From positions 1-10,460 of the forward strand of contig JACQGZ010000005.1 in NCBI GenBank assembly GCA_016199305.1: a stretch of 10,460 nt of DNA, given 5' to 3'. The notes beneath the pieces are model-generated. The model saw only the letters and a program-made list of their open reading frames with translations. It was not told the origin of the DNA and did no database searches. Below, in pieces: positions 1-7,139 of this stretch. This DNA is from Armatimonadota bacterium. GTDB lineage: Bacteria > Sysuimicrobiota > Sysuimicrobiia > Sysuimicrobiales > Humicultoraceae. The translations under genes were made by a program, and so were the position numbers. The number at the start of each line of letters is the position of its first letter. Position 1 is the first letter of the stretch.

Positions 1-2
1 CC

Positions 3-617
3 TACGAGATCATGACACCCGAGTCAATCGGCCTCCCGACGAACCGGCTGGTCCTGGGCAAGCACTCCGGGCGGCACGCGTTCCAGAAGGTCCTGGAGGA
101 CGCCGGACACCATCTGGGCCCTGACGACCTCGAGGGCGCCTTTCGCCGGTTCAAGGAGGTCTGTGACCGGAAAAAGACGGTCCTGCCGGAAGAGGTGATC
201 GCGCTGGTCGAAGAGGAGTTGAGCGCCGCCCCGCGGACGTGGGAACTGCGGCGCTTCGTGGTGAGCACGGGCTCCGACCGGACGCCCACCGCCACCGTCG
301 TCCTGACGCGCGGCGCGCTCGAGGAGCAGCACACCGCCACGGGCGACGGGCCGGTGAATGCGCTGTTCGAGGCCGTCAACCGCATCATCCGGCTCGATCC
401 CGTGCTCGTGGACTACACGGTGCGGGCGGTGGCTGGCGGTACCGACGCCGTGGGCGAAGCCCTGGTCAAGCTGCGGTGGGGCGGCGACCTCATCGTGGGC
501 CGGGGGAGCAGCACAGACATCCTGGAAGCCAGCGCGCGGGCCTACCTGGCCGCCGTCAACAGGCTGCTCGCGCGGGAGACCGCCGGGGCCGTCGGCGAGG
601 GAGCGCGCCGGCGATGA
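3..617 (+). CDS. leuA: 2-isopropylmalate synthase, C-terminal part (5' truncated by window)
   Basis: LeuA condenses acetyl-CoA with 2-ketoisovalerate, the first committed step of leucine synthesis in the cytoplasm. The frame is open from base 3 and ends at TGA 615-617, giving 204 visible residues. These begin with the family-typical YEIMTPESIGL and LVLGKHSGRHAF, where the catalytic half runs into the linker. The C-terminal part (from about residue 78 of the fragment) is the LeuA dimer regulatory domain, recognised by GDGPVNALFEAVNRI, AVAGGTDAVGEALV and GRGSSTDILEASARAYLAAVN. In the family this domain binds leucine for feedback inhibition, so the enzyme is probably leucine-sensitive. LeuA proteins usually have about 510-540 residues, so most of the TIM barrel lies upstream. 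Its stop overlaps the leuC start. Citramalate synthase and homocitrate synthase are related alternatives, but the leuCDB neighbours favour LeuA. Confidence 0.96.
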   Translation, partial: YEIMTPESIGLPTNRLVLGKHSGRHAFQKVLEDAGHHLGPDDLEGAFRRFKEVCDRKKTVLPEEVIALVEEELSAAPRTWELRRFVVSTGSDRTPTATVVLTRGALEEQHTATGDGPVNALFEAVNRIIRLDPVLVDYTVRAVAGGTDAVGEALVKLRWGGDLIVGRGSSTDILEASARAYLAAVNRLLARETAGAVGEGARRR

Positions 618-1894
618 GTATGACGCTCACCGAAAAGATCCTCGCCGCGCATGCGGACACCGCCAGCGTGCGGCCGGGTGATCTGGTCGACTGCCGGGTC
701 GACTTCGCCTTCGCCAACGACATCACGGCGCCGCTGGCGATCCAGGAGTTTCGGAAGATGGGGGTGGAGCGGGTGTTCGACCCGGACCGCGTCGCTTTCG
801 TCTTCGATCACTATGTCCCGAACAAAGACATCGCTTCGGCGCAGCAGTGCCAGATCACCCGGGACTTCGTCCGCGCCCACGACCTCCCCCACTTCTACGA
901 CATCGGCCGGTCGGGGATCGCGCACGTGCTGCTGGCGGAAGAGGGATTCGTCCTCCCCGGGGACGTCTTCGTCGGCGCCGATTCCCACACGTGCAATCAC
1001 GGTGCGCTGGGGGCATTCGCCACCGGCGTGGGCTCCTCGGACCTCGCAGCGGCCATGGCGCTGGGCCGTCTCTGGCTGCGCGTGCCCGAGACAGTCCGGT
1101 ATGTCTTCCGCGGGCGCCTCCGCCCCTGGGTGACGGGCAAGGATCTCGTCCTCACCATCATCGGGGATATCGGGGTCGACGGCGCCCGGTACGGGGCGAT
1201 GGAGTTTGCGGGGGAGGCCCTGGCGCAGCTCACGATGGACGAGCGCTTCTCCATCACCAACATGGCCGTAGAGGCCGGCGCCAAGAACGGCATCATGGAG
1301 CCCGACGATGCGGCGCTGGAGTGGGTGCGCCCCCGGGCGCGGCGCCCCTACACCGTGTACCGCAGCGACCCCGATGCGCGCTACGCTGACGTCAGAACGT
1401 ACGACGTCGGTGGGCTCGAGCCGGTGGTGGCGACGCCGTTCTCGCCGGGGAACGTCCTCCCGGTGCGCGAGGCGGGCCAGGTCCAGGTTGATCAGTGCTT
1501 CATCGGCACGTGTACGAACGGGCGGATCGAGGACCTGCGGATGGCGGCCCGGGTGCTGGCCGGGCACAAGGTGCATCGGCACACCCGGCTGCTCGTCATC
1601 CCGGCCTCCCCCGCGATCTACCGGCAGGCGCTGGAGGAGGGGTTGATCCAGGTCTTCATGGATGCCGGCGCGGCCGTCAGTACTTCGACCTGCGGGCCGT
1701 GCATCGGCGGCCACATGGGGGTGCTGGCCCAGGGCGAGGTCTGCGTCTCCACCAGTAGCCGCAACTTCGTCGGCCGCATGGGCCACCGGGAGAGCCGGGT
1801 CTACCTGGCCAACGCCGGGGTGGCCGCCGCCGCCGCCGTCTTGGGGCGGCTGGCCCATCCGGACGAGGTCGCGCCGGCGCCGGGGCCGGCGTAA
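614..1894 (+). CDS. leuC: 3-isopropylmalate dehydratase large subunit (LeuC)
   Basis: This is the large, [4Fe-4S]-carrying subunit of isopropylmalate isomerase, which with LeuD converts 2- to 3-isopropylmalate. It has 426 residues. Aconitase-family motifs are in order: FDHYVPNKD, VGADSHTCNHGALGAFATGVGSSD, then the cluster ligands Cys300 (GTCTNGR), Cys360 and Cys363 (TCGPCIGG). The length matches the short LeuC type common in archaea and thermophiles, not the roughly 466-residue E. coli type. ATG 614 overlaps the leuA TGA (ATGA), with a GAGGGAG Shine-Dalgarno at 597-603. A second in-frame ATG at 620 is possible but farther from it. A longer upstream reading is rejected because it lies inside leuA and resembles nothing. 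The C-terminus is Ala/Pro-rich, encoded partly by a GCC run near 1821-1840. The short type also includes homoaconitases, but the leu neighbours decide the call. Confidence 0.96.
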   Translation: MSMTLTEKILAAHADTASVRPGDLVDCRVDFAFANDITAPLAIQEFRKMGVERVFDPDRVAFVFDHYVPNKDIASAQQCQITRDFVRAHDLPHFYDIGRSGIAHVLLAEEGFVLPGDVFVGADSHTCNHGALGAFATGVGSSDLAAAMALGRLWLRVPETVRYVFRGRLRPWVTGKDLVLTIIGDIGVDGARYGAMEFAGEALAQLTMDERFSITNMAVEAGAKNGIMEPDDAALEWVRPRARRPYTVYRSDPDARYADVRTYDVGGLEPVVATPFSPGNVLPVREAGQVQVDQCFIGTCTNGRIEDLRMAARVLAGHKVHRHTRLLVIPASPAIYRQALEEGLIQVFMDAGAAVSTSTCGPCIGGHMGVLAQGEVCVSTSSRNFVGRMGHRESRVYLANAGVAAAAAVLGRLAHPDEVAPAPGPA

Positions 1895-1907
1895 GAGGGG
1901 TGGCCCC

Positions 1908-2429
1908 ATGGCGATGCGCGGCAGGGCCCACAAGCTCGGCCACCACGTGGACACCGACGTGATCATTCCCGCCCGTTATCTCGTTACCACCGACCCGGCG
2001 GAACTGGCCAAGCATTGTTTTGAAGACCTCGACCCGACGCTGTGCACGCGCATTGCGCCGGGCGACGTCATTGTCGCCGGGGAGAACTTCGGCCAGGGGA
2101 GCTCCCGGGAGCATGCCCCCATCGCCATCAAAGGCCTGGGGGTCGCGTGCATCGTCGCCATCTCCTTTGCCCGGATCTTCTACCGCAACGCCTTCAACCT
2201 GGGGCTGCCGATCGTGGAGTGCCCGGAGGCCTACGAGCAGGTCCGGGATGGTCACGAGCTCGAGGTCGACCTGGAGAGCGGCCGCGTACGCAACCTCACG
2301 ACGGGCGAAGTGTATGCGGGCCGTCCGCTGCCGGAGTTCATGCGGCGCCTGGTGGGCGCCGGAGGCATTGTGGGCTACGTGCGGGCGACTCTTCAGGGGC
2401 GCGATGTCAGCGCGAAGAGGGGAGGATGA
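1908..2429 (+). CDS. leuD: 3-isopropylmalate dehydratase small subunit (LeuD)
   Basis: LeuD is the swivel-domain partner of LeuC and supplies the substrate-recognition loop of isopropylmalate isomerase. It has 173 residues, the short single-domain form that pairs with short LeuC proteins. Visible motifs are [18 protein letters not shown] near the N-terminus, [13 protein letters not shown] (residues 59-71, with the family GSSREHA substrate-binding segment) and [18 protein letters not shown]. The recognition loop reads YLVT (24-27). As I recall, homoaconitase small subunits tend to have Arg in the third loop position and isopropylmalate isomerases do not, so Val26 supports LeuD. ATG 1908 was chosen for its GAGGGG Shine-Dalgarno at 1895-1900 and 13-nt gap after leuC. 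ATG 1914 is an alternative. Its TGA overlaps the start of the following small ORF. Confidence 0.95.
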   Translation: MAMRGRAHKLGHHVDTDVIIPARYLVTTDPAELAKHCFEDLDPTLCTRIAPGDVIVAGENFGQGSSREHAPIAIKGLGVACIVAISFARIFYRNAFNLGLPIVECPEAYEQVRDGHELEVDLESGRVRNLTTGEVYAGRPLPEFMRRLVGAGGIVGYVRATLQGRDVSAKRGG

Positions 2430-2578
2430 CGGTGGACGGCGAGGCCCAGCCCACGCGGGGAAGGCCCAGGCAGGAAGCGGCCGGCCGGCCGGCAGGGCGT
2501 GAGGAGAGCCCTGGACCGAAGGACGAGCCCGAAGAGGCCCGCTGGGTGATCGAACAGATTCAGCAATCCTTCCGATAG
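2426..2578 (+). CDS. Unrecognised 50-residue ORF between leuD and leuB
   Basis: I do not recognise this protein. The ORF starts at ATG 2426, overlapping the leuD TGA by ATGA, behind a purine-rich AGAGGGGAGG stretch. It ends at TAG 2576-2578, two bases before the leuB GTG, so it fills the gap between the two genes exactly. The product is rich in Arg, Glu, Pro and Gly and has no hydrophobic core in its first 36 residues. It ends in a possible short amphipathic helix, EEARWVIEQIQQSFR. There is no signal peptide, membrane segment or metal motif. Third codon positions are mostly G or C but somewhat less so than in its neighbours. It may be a real small protein, or mainly a translated bridge that carries ribosomes to leuB, which lacks its own Shine-Dalgarno. 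The stop/start geometry supports translation; the function is unknown. Confidence 0.5.
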   Translation: MTVDGEAQPTRGRPRQEAAGRPAGREESPGPKDEPEEARWVIEQIQQSFR

Positions 2579-2580
2579 CC

Positions 2581-3684
2581 GTGCCCCCCGAATGCCGTGT
2601 CGCCATCCTCCCGGGTGACGGGATCGGTCCCGAGGTGCTGCGGGAGGCGACGGGCGTGCTGCTGGCGGTGGGCAGACGCTTCGGCATCCGCTTCGTGCTG
2701 ACCGAGGCGCTGATCGGCGGCGCCGCCATCGAGGCGACCGGCCTCTTCCTCCCCCCAGACACGCTGACCCTGTGTCGGACCAGCGACGCCGTCCTGCTGG
2801 GGGCGGTTGGTGGTCCGCAATGGGACGATCTCCCACCCCAGCTGCGGCCCGAGCGGGGACTCCTTGATCTCCGGCAGCACCTGAAGGTCTTTGCCAACCT
2901 CCGGCCGGCCCGGGCGCTGCCTCTCGCGGACGTCTCGCCCTTGCGGCCCGAACGGATCGCAGGCACCGACCTGCTGATCGTCCGTGAGCTGACGGGTGGC
3001 ATCTACTTCGGCGAGCCGCGATACCGCTCCCGGCGAGAGGCCGTGGACACGCTCCGCTACGGCCGCGAGGAGATCGCCCGGGTGGCGCGGGTGGCGTTCA
3101 CGCTGGCCCGAACCCGCCGGCGCAGAGTGACATCCGTGGATAAGGCCAACGTGCTGGCCAGCTCGCAACTCTGGCGGGAGGTCGTCGAGGAGGAGGCCCG
3201 GCGTTTCCCCGACGTCGCCCTGGAGCACATGCTTGTCGACACCTGTGCCATGCGGCTGGTGCGCGAACCGGCTGCGTTCGACGTGATCCTCACAGAGAAC
3301 CTGTTCGGCGACATCCTCAGCGACCTGGCCGGAGGCGTAGTGGGCTCAATCGGCGTGCTGCCTTCGGCCAGCCTGGGTGCGGAGCCGCCCACCGTCTACG
3401 AGCCCGTGCATGGCGCCGCACCGGACATCGTCGGCCGAGGGATCGCCAACCCGCTCGGGGCGATCCTGAGCGTCGCGATGATGCTACGCCATTCCTTCGG
3501 ACTGGCCCGGGAGGCCATGACCGTTGAGGAGGCGGTGGCTCGCGCGCTCCAACGGGGGCTCCGGACGCCGGATCTGGGAGGACGCGCAGGGACGGCGGAG
3601 GTGGGTGGAGCGGTGGCCACGGCAATCATCGACGCCGAAGGCAGCGTCCCCCCGGCCCGGGCAGGAGCGGCCCTCGATGGATAA
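2581..3684 (+). CDS. leuB: 3-isopropylmalate dehydrogenase (LeuB), GTG start
   Basis: LeuB is the NAD-dependent oxidative decarboxylase that turns 3-isopropylmalate into 2-ketoisocaproate. It has 367 residues, slightly longer than the well-studied Thermus enzyme (about 345). The N-terminus [13 protein letters not shown] is canonical. [13 protein letters not shown] carries substrate Arg135 and catalytic Tyr142, VDKANVL carries catalytic Lys188, and Asp220, Asp244 and Asp248 (NLFGDILSD) are the expected metal ligands. These sit at a constant +3 offset from the Thermus numbering as I recall it. The NAD-loop motif [13 protein letters not shown] follows at about 273. GTG 2581 is the only sensible start, because the GDGIGPEV strand follows at once and no in-frame ATG is near. 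No Shine-Dalgarno is visible, and the preceding ORF stops 2 nt upstream, so termination-reinitiation is likely. The gene overlaps ilvD by 8 nt. Confidence 0.96.
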   Translation: MPPECRVAILPGDGIGPEVLREATGVLLAVGRRFGIRFVLTEALIGGAAIEATGLFLPPDTLTLCRTSDAVLLGAVGGPQWDDLPPQLRPERGLLDLRQHLKVFANLRPARALPLADVSPLRPERIAGTDLLIVRELTGGIYFGEPRYRSRREAVDTLRYGREEIARVARVAFTLARTRRRRVTSVDKANVLASSQLWREVVEEEARRFPDVALEHMLVDTCAMRLVREPAAFDVILTENLFGDILSDLAGGVVGSIGVLPSASLGAEPPTVYEPVHGAAPDIVGRGIANPLGAILSVAMMLRHSFGLAREAMTVEEAVARALQRGLRTPDLGGRAGTAEVGGAVATAIIDAEGSVPPARAGAALDG

Positions 3685-5350
3685 GGGCGCCCGCAGAAAT
3701 AGCACTCTCCTCCTCGATGGACCTGAGCGGGCGCCCGCCCGGGCCTACTTCAAGGCGGTCGGCTACCGGGACGAGGACCTGCGCCGCCCGCTCGTTGGCG
3801 TCGCCCACTCCTGGATCGAGCTCATGCCCTGCAACTTCCATCTCCGCGCGCTGGCGCAGAAGGTCAAGGAGGGCATCCGGGCCGCCGGGGGGACGCCTGT
3901 GGAGTTCAACACGATCGCGGTCTCCGACGGGATCTCCATGGGCACCGCCGGGATGAAAGCGTCCCTCGTCAGCCGCGAGGTCATCGCGGATTCGATCGAG
4001 CTGGTCGCTCGGGGGCACCTGTTCGATGGGCTGGTGATCCTCACCGGGTGCGACAAGACGATCCCGGCCGCCGTGATGGCCCTCCTCCGGCTCAATCTGC
4101 CCGGCTTCATGCTCTACGGGGGCTCCATCCAGCCGGGGCGGTACCGCGGCCGCGACGTCACCATTCAGGACGTGTTCGAAGCGGTCGGCGCCTACCAGGC
4201 CGGGAAGCTCTCGGCCGAAGACCTGCGCGAGATGGAAGATGTCGCCTGCCCCGGCGCCGGCGCGTGTGGCGGGCAGTTCACGGCCAACACCATGGCGCTG
4301 GCCTTCGCGATGATGGGCATTGCGCCGATCGGCAGCAATGACGTCCCCGCGACCGATTCCGCAAAGGAGGCGGTTGCCGTCCAGGCGGGGGGCCTGGTCA
4401 TGGACCTCCTCCGCGCCGATCTCCGCCCGCGCGGCATCGTCACCCGCGGCGCGCTGGAGAATGCCATCGCCGCCGTCGCCGCGAGCGGCGGGTCGACGAA
4501 CGCGGTGCTACACCTGCTGGCCGTGGCGCGCGAGGCGGAGGTCCCGTTGAGCCTTGACGACTTCGACCGGATCAGCGCCCGCACGCCCCTGCTCGCCGAC
4601 CTCAAACCGGGAGGGCGGTTCACCGCCGTCGATCTCTACCGCGCCGGCGGCGAACGGCTGCTGGCCAAACGGCTCCTGGAGCTGGAGGTGCTACATCCCG
4701 AAGAGATGACCGTGAGTCGCCGTTCGATCGGCGAGGAAGCGCAGCGGGCCAGGGAGACGCCAGGCCAGGAGGTCGTCCGTCCGCCGGCCAGTCCGCTGAA
4801 GCCCTGGGGGGGCCTGGCCATTCTCAAGGGGAACCTCGCCCCCGAGGGCAGTGTCGTCAAGCTCGCCGGCAATGAGCGCCTCGCTCACCGTGGCCCGGCG
4901 CGCGTCTTTGAAAGTGAGGAGGAGGCCTTCGCGGCGATCGGCCGGGCAGAGATTGAACCTGGAGATGTGGTCGTCATTCGGTACGAAGGCCCTGTGGGGG
5001 GACCGGGGATGCGCGAGATGCTCGGCGTGACCGCGGCGCTCGTCGGCGCCGGACTTGGGGAATCGGTGGCGCTGGTGACCGACGGCCGCTTCTCCGGGGC
5101 GACGCGGGGGCTGATGGTCGGACATGTGGCGCCGGAAGCCGCACGCGGTGGCCCGATCGCCGCGGTCCGCGACGGCGATCTGATCACGCTGGATGTGCGG
5201 ACCCGCCGCCTCGATCTGGAGCTCGCCGATGAGGAGGTCCACCGTCGCCTGGCGCGCTGGACACCGCCACCACCCCGCTACGAGTCGGGAGTGATGGCGA
5301 AGTACGCGCGTCTCGTCTCCTCGGCCGCATCAGGCGCGGTGACGCGCTAG
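3677..5350 (+). CDS. ilvD: Dihydroxy-acid dehydratase (IlvD)
   Basis: IlvD dehydrates 2,3-dihydroxy acids to 2-keto acids, the third step of valine and isoleucine synthesis and the source of the 2-ketoisovalerate used by LeuA. It has 557 residues, normal for the short, non-E. coli type. Three candidate cluster cysteines are present: Cys52 (MPCNFHL), Cys125 (TGCDKTIPA) and Cys197 ([17 protein letters not shown]). That three-Cys pattern is known from [2Fe-2S] dihydroxy-acid dehydratases. The C-terminal domain has [20 protein letters not shown] with the proposed catalytic Ser473. ATG 3677 overlaps leuB by 8 nt and has CAGGAG at 3662-3667. The frame is open further upstream inside leuB, but that part shows no family similarity. 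Sugar-acid dehydratases of the same superfamily are an unlikely alternative given the operon. It is the last gene of the operon; no terminator follows before 5563. Confidence 0.96.
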   Translation: MDKGARRNSTLLLDGPERAPARAYFKAVGYRDEDLRRPLVGVAHSWIELMPCNFHLRALAQKVKEGIRAAGGTPVEFNTIAVSDGISMGTAGMKASLVSREVIADSIELVARGHLFDGLVILTGCDKTIPAAVMALLRLNLPGFMLYGGSIQPGRYRGRDVTIQDVFEAVGAYQAGKLSAEDLREMEDVACPGAGACGGQFTANTMALAFAMMGIAPIGSNDVPATDSAKEAVAVQAGGLVMDLLRADLRPRGIVTRGALENAIAAVAASGGSTNAVLHLLAVAREAEVPLSLDDFDRISARTPLLADLKPGGRFTAVDLYRAGGERLLAKRLLELEVLHPEEMTVSRRSIGEEAQRARETPGQEVVRPPASPLKPWGGLAILKGNLAPEGSVVKLAGNERLAHRGPARVFESEEEAFAAIGRAEIEPGDVVVIRYEGPVGGPGMREMLGVTAALVGAGLGESVALVTDGRFSGATRGLMVGHVAPEAARGGPIAAVRDGDLITLDVRTRRLDLELADEEVHRRLARWTPPPPRYESGVMAKYARLVSSAASGAVTR

Positions 5351-5390
5351 GGAGCAACCCGGGCACGCCAGCCTGCGAGCGATGCGCATC

Positions 5391-5398
5391 AAAGGAGG
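5391..5398 (+). promoter_or_regulatory. Strong Shine-Dalgarno sequence without a convincing ORF
   Basis: AAAGGAGG lies 41 nt after the ilvD stop. The nearest start is GTG 5403, which opens only GTG-AGT-TGA. The next is ATG 5413, 14 nt away, which opens 41 codons ending at TAA 5538 in the same frame as the shorter leader ORF. The first half of that 41-codon frame has poor GC3 for this genome (TAT CGT CCT GGT GTT CGA), so I do not call it as a gene. The site is directly seen; its use is unknown. Confidence 0.35.
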
Positions 5399-5407
5399 CA
5401 CAGTGAG

Positions 5408-5436
5408 TTGACATGGCCCTGCGGGCTTGGTATCGT
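5408..5436 (+). promoter_or_regulatory. Candidate sigma-A-type promoter with extended -10
   Basis: A consensus -35 TTGACA (5408-5413) is followed after exactly 17 bp by TATCGT (5431-5436), which matches the -10 consensus at four positions including the important TA and final T. TG one base upstream (5428-5429) makes an extended -10. Predicted transcription starts near 5443. The first RNA bases would then form an 8-bp hairpin, 5443-5450 with 5456-5463 (two G-U pairs, loop CCAGG). The segment is less GC-rich than the flanking genes, as expected for a promoter. In this GC-rich background a perfect TTGACA with ideal spacing is unlikely to be chance, but use is not shown. Confidence 0.6.
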
Positions 5437-5474
5437 CCTGGTGTTCGACGCCAGGTGTTGAACTGGCTCAAGAG

Positions 5475-5485
5475 AAAGGAGGTGA
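5475..5485 (+). promoter_or_regulatory. Near-complete Shine-Dalgarno match (AAAGGAGGTGA)
   Basis: Ten consecutive bases, AAGGAGGTGA, match the complement of the usual bacterial 16S rRNA 3' end. This is stronger than the site of any real gene in this window. The GGAGG core ends at 5482, 11 nt before ATG 5494, slightly longer than ideal. It is the main reason to think the short ORF 5494-5538 is translated. Confidence 0.6.
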
Positions 5486-5493
5486 GGCCGAGA

Positions 5494-5538
5494 ATGCATA
5501 TGCAGACCCCGGCCCACCTGAGGAGGATGCGGGACTAA
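5494..5538 (+). CDS. Candidate 14-residue leader peptide
   Basis: The ORF encodes MHMQTPAHLRRMRD and stops at TAA 5536-5538. It follows the strongest Shine-Dalgarno of the window and a good promoter, and it leads directly into alternative hairpins and an intrinsic terminator, the layout of an attenuator leader. Tandem AGG-AGG codons (5521-5526) form an internal Shine-Dalgarno-like GAGGAGG, which could slow ribosomes. RRMR also contains the basic-x-basic pattern linked in other systems to drug-induced stalling. There is no run of Leu, Ile or Val codons, so it does not look like a leucine sensor. It could start at ATG 5500, or belong to a longer 41-codon frame from ATG 5413. Its function is inferred from layout only. 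Confidence 0.45.
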   Translation: MHMQTPAHLRRMRD

Positions 5539-5571
5539 GGTCCCCCTCGGGACGAAAGTTTCAGCGTCCTG
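5531..5571 (+). promoter_or_regulatory. Mutually exclusive hairpins upstream of terminator (candidate attenuator switch)
   Basis: Three 5-nt strands alternate: GGGAC 5531-5535, GTCCC 5540-5544 and GGGAC 5549-5553. The middle one can pair with either neighbour, with loops of TAAG (containing the leader stop codon) or CCTC. The third strand, extended as CGGGACG 5548-5554, can also pair with CGTCCTG 5565-5571 over 7 bp including one G-U. CGTCCTG is the 5' arm of the terminator stem, so this pairing would act as an antiterminator. A ribosome held at the end of the leader ORF would cover the first two strands and favour it. The complementarities are seen in the sequence; switching is inferred. Confidence 0.45.
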
Positions 5572-5598
5572 GCTCGATGGGCCGGGGCGCTTTTTTTT
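5563..5598 (+). terminator. Strong intrinsic terminator
   Basis: AGCGTCCTGGCTC (5563-5575) pairs with GGGCCGGGGCGCT (5579-5591) over 13 bp including three G-U pairs, with a GAT loop. Eight T follow at 5591-5598. It ends the ilvD-side transcription and/or the short transcript from the 5408 promoter. No further gene starts until 5733. Confidence 0.88.
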
Positions 5599-5732
5599 GG
5601 ACCGCGGCACTCCGGCCCGCCCCTACCTTCGCGACCCCCGCCGACTGGCCGAAGAGGGAACCGGGCAGGGAACATCGTAGAATGCCAGGCATTATTCGAC
5701 CGACCGCCGGACTCTGTCGCCGGAGCGCCTCC

Positions 5733-7112
5733 ATGCCGCGGACCGCCGTCGCCCTCGCCGCCCTCCTGCTTCTCGCTGCCGCTCCCGCTCCGGCCGCACC
5801 TCCAGCGCGCGTGCTGGATCTCGGCTGGACTACCCAGGACCAGGCGATCAAGATCGTCGCTCACCTGGACCGGGCGGTGCATTTCCGTGCCACCACCAGC
5901 GGGAGCCGCCTGGTCGTCGATCTCTGGCCGGTCACCGACGCGGGGACTCGTGAGTTCGCCGTGAACGCCGGCGGGGTGGGGACGGTGCGGCAGCAGGCGC
6001 TGGAGGGCGGCATCGCCCGGCTCTCCATCTCCCTGCTCGGCGCGGCCCGCTACAAACTCTTCGCCCGATCTGACCCGCACAAACTGGCGGTGGTCATTCT
6101 GCCACCGTGGCGGGCGATGGTGCCTCTGCCGCCCAGTGTCTCCTACCGGCAGATGCGGGTGCGGACCGGCCGGGGCTGGACGGACGCGCACGCCGTCCTG
6201 GTTAACCTGTCCGACCCCCAGATCGCCCTGCGCCCGGCGCTGGGGTCGGGCGCGGTAGCTGGCCCCGAATCCACGGGCGCGGCGTCCACCCGCCACGACG
6301 CTCTCGCCGCGATCAACGGCGGCTTCTTCACCAAGAGGACCGGACAGCCGCTCGGTCTGGTCGTCATCGACGGGCGCCTGCTCTCCACCCCGATCAAGCG
6401 GCGGGCCGTCTTCGCCATCACCGCAGAGGGGCGCCCGGTCATCCAGCCCTTCACCTTCCGCGGCTCTGTGGAGACCGACAGCGGCGGCAAGATCCCCATC
6501 TCCGCGGTCAACCGGCCGCCGCGGTGGGGCGGGCTGGCCGTCTACACCCCCGAGTACGGCCCGCTGACGCCGGCGCACGCCCTGCACGCGGTCGTCGTGG
6601 CCGGAACCGTCACGGCCTTTCCCGCCGGACGGGTAGCGATTCCCGACGACGGGTATGTCCTCTCGGCCACCGCCGCCGAACGCCAACTGATCAGCCGCTA
6701 CCTCCTCCTCGGACAGCAGGTGCGGCTGGATCTGGCCATCAGTCCCGGCAAGATCGTGCACGCCATCGGCGGCGGTCCCCGGCTGGTGCAGGACGGCGAG
6801 ATCTCGGTGCCCTTCCGTTGGGAGTCGTTCGGCACCGCCTTCAGCCGGCGGCGGACCTCGCGCTCCGCGGTGGGCATCACGGCGGCCGGCAAGGTGCTGC
6901 TGGTCACGGTCGAGCGGTCGCGCCGCAGCACCGGGATGCACCTGCTGGAACTGGCCCGGCTGATGCGCGAACTGGGTGCGGTCCAGGCGATGAACCTCGA
7001 CGGCGGGGGCTCCTCGACGCTGGTGGTCGGCGGGCGGGTCGTCAACCTCCCCGAGCGCGGCCAGCGCGGGGTGGCCTCCATGCTCCTCGTCGTTCGCAAA
7101 CCCCCCGAGTAG
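5733..7112 (+). CDS. Exported AMIN-domain phosphodiester glycosidase family protein
   Basis: This is a 459-residue exported protein. Residues 1-22 are a signal peptide (MPRTAVALAALLLLAAAPAP then AA), with likely cleavage after Ala-Ala. Residues 25-115 look like an AMIN domain (VLDLGWTT, IKIVAHLDRAVHF, RLVVDLWPV, HKLAVVILPP), a fold that targets envelope proteins to peptidoglycan or septa. Residues 180-457 are a NAGPA/phosphodiester glycosidase domain (the DUF2233 type), with AAINGGFF (192-199), AIGGGPRLVQDGE, and MNLDGGGSSTLVVGG, in which DGGGSST is 423-429. Mammalian relatives remove GlcNAc from phosphodiesters, and bacterial ones are thought to act on cell-wall or exopolysaccharide phosphodiesters; the substrate here is unknown. 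ATG 5733 was chosen for the signal peptide and GGAG at 5722-5725. ATG 5682 is in frame with AGGGA upstream and would add 17 residues. The long open frame upstream to 5427 crosses the terminator and is not coding. The gene probably has its own promoter or depends on terminator read-through. Confidence 0.86.
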   Translation: MPRTAVALAALLLLAAAPAPAAPPARVLDLGWTTQDQAIKIVAHLDRAVHFRATTSGSRLVVDLWPVTDAGTREFAVNAGGVGTVRQQALEGGIARLSISLLGAARYKLFARSDPHKLAVVILPPWRAMVPLPPSVSYRQMRVRTGRGWTDAHAVLVNLSDPQIALRPALGSGAVAGPESTGAASTRHDALAAINGGFFTKRTGQPLGLVVIDGRLLSTPIKRRAVFAITAEGRPVIQPFTFRGSVETDSGGKIPISAVNRPPRWGGLAVYTPEYGPLTPAHALHAVVVAGTVTAFPAGRVAIPDDGYVLSATAAERQLISRYLLLGQQVRLDLAISPGKIVHAIGGGPRLVQDGEISVPFRWESFGTAFSRRRTSRSAVGITAAGKVLLVTVERSRRSTGMHLLELARLMRELGAVQAMNLDGGGSSTLVVGGRVVNLPERGQRGVASMLLVVRKPPE

Positions 7113-7139
7113 CCGAGGGTTTACAGCTTCGTTGCACGG

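Noticed and set aside
542..1966. 474-codon open frame on the - strand, antisense to leuC
   Set aside because: It is a shadow of leuC caused by high GC. The product is repetitive in Arg, Pro, Asp and His and shows no domain.
2474..2496. GGCCGGCCGGCC repeat in the small ORF
   Set aside because: A short GC run expected in this composition, with no sign of copy structure or mobility.
3524..3676. Upstream extension of ilvD inside leuB
   Set aside because: Those 51 codons lie out of frame within leuB and resemble no dihydroxy-acid dehydratase. [15 protein letters not shown] at 3677 is a plausible family N-terminus with a Shine-Dalgarno.
5413..5538. 41-residue basic protein starting at ATG 5413
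   Set aside because: The first half has many T- or A-ending codons unlike the neighbours, overlaps the promoter, and sits 14 nt from the Shine-Dalgarno. The shorter ORF from 5494 is better supported.
5351..5600. T-box, tRNA or known riboswitch after ilvD
   Set aside because: No T-box AGGGTGG-ACCGCG element, no cloverleaf with a GTTC-type arm in place, and no riboswitch core I recognise.
5678..5683. TAGAAT as a -10 box for the AMIN protein gene
   Set aside because: Five of six bases match, but nothing resembling a -35 lies 16-18 bp upstream. It also overlaps the alternative start codon.
5427..5732. N-terminal extension of the AMIN protein by about 102 codons
   Set aside because: The frame crosses the intrinsic terminator, has no family similarity and places the clear signal peptide in the interior.
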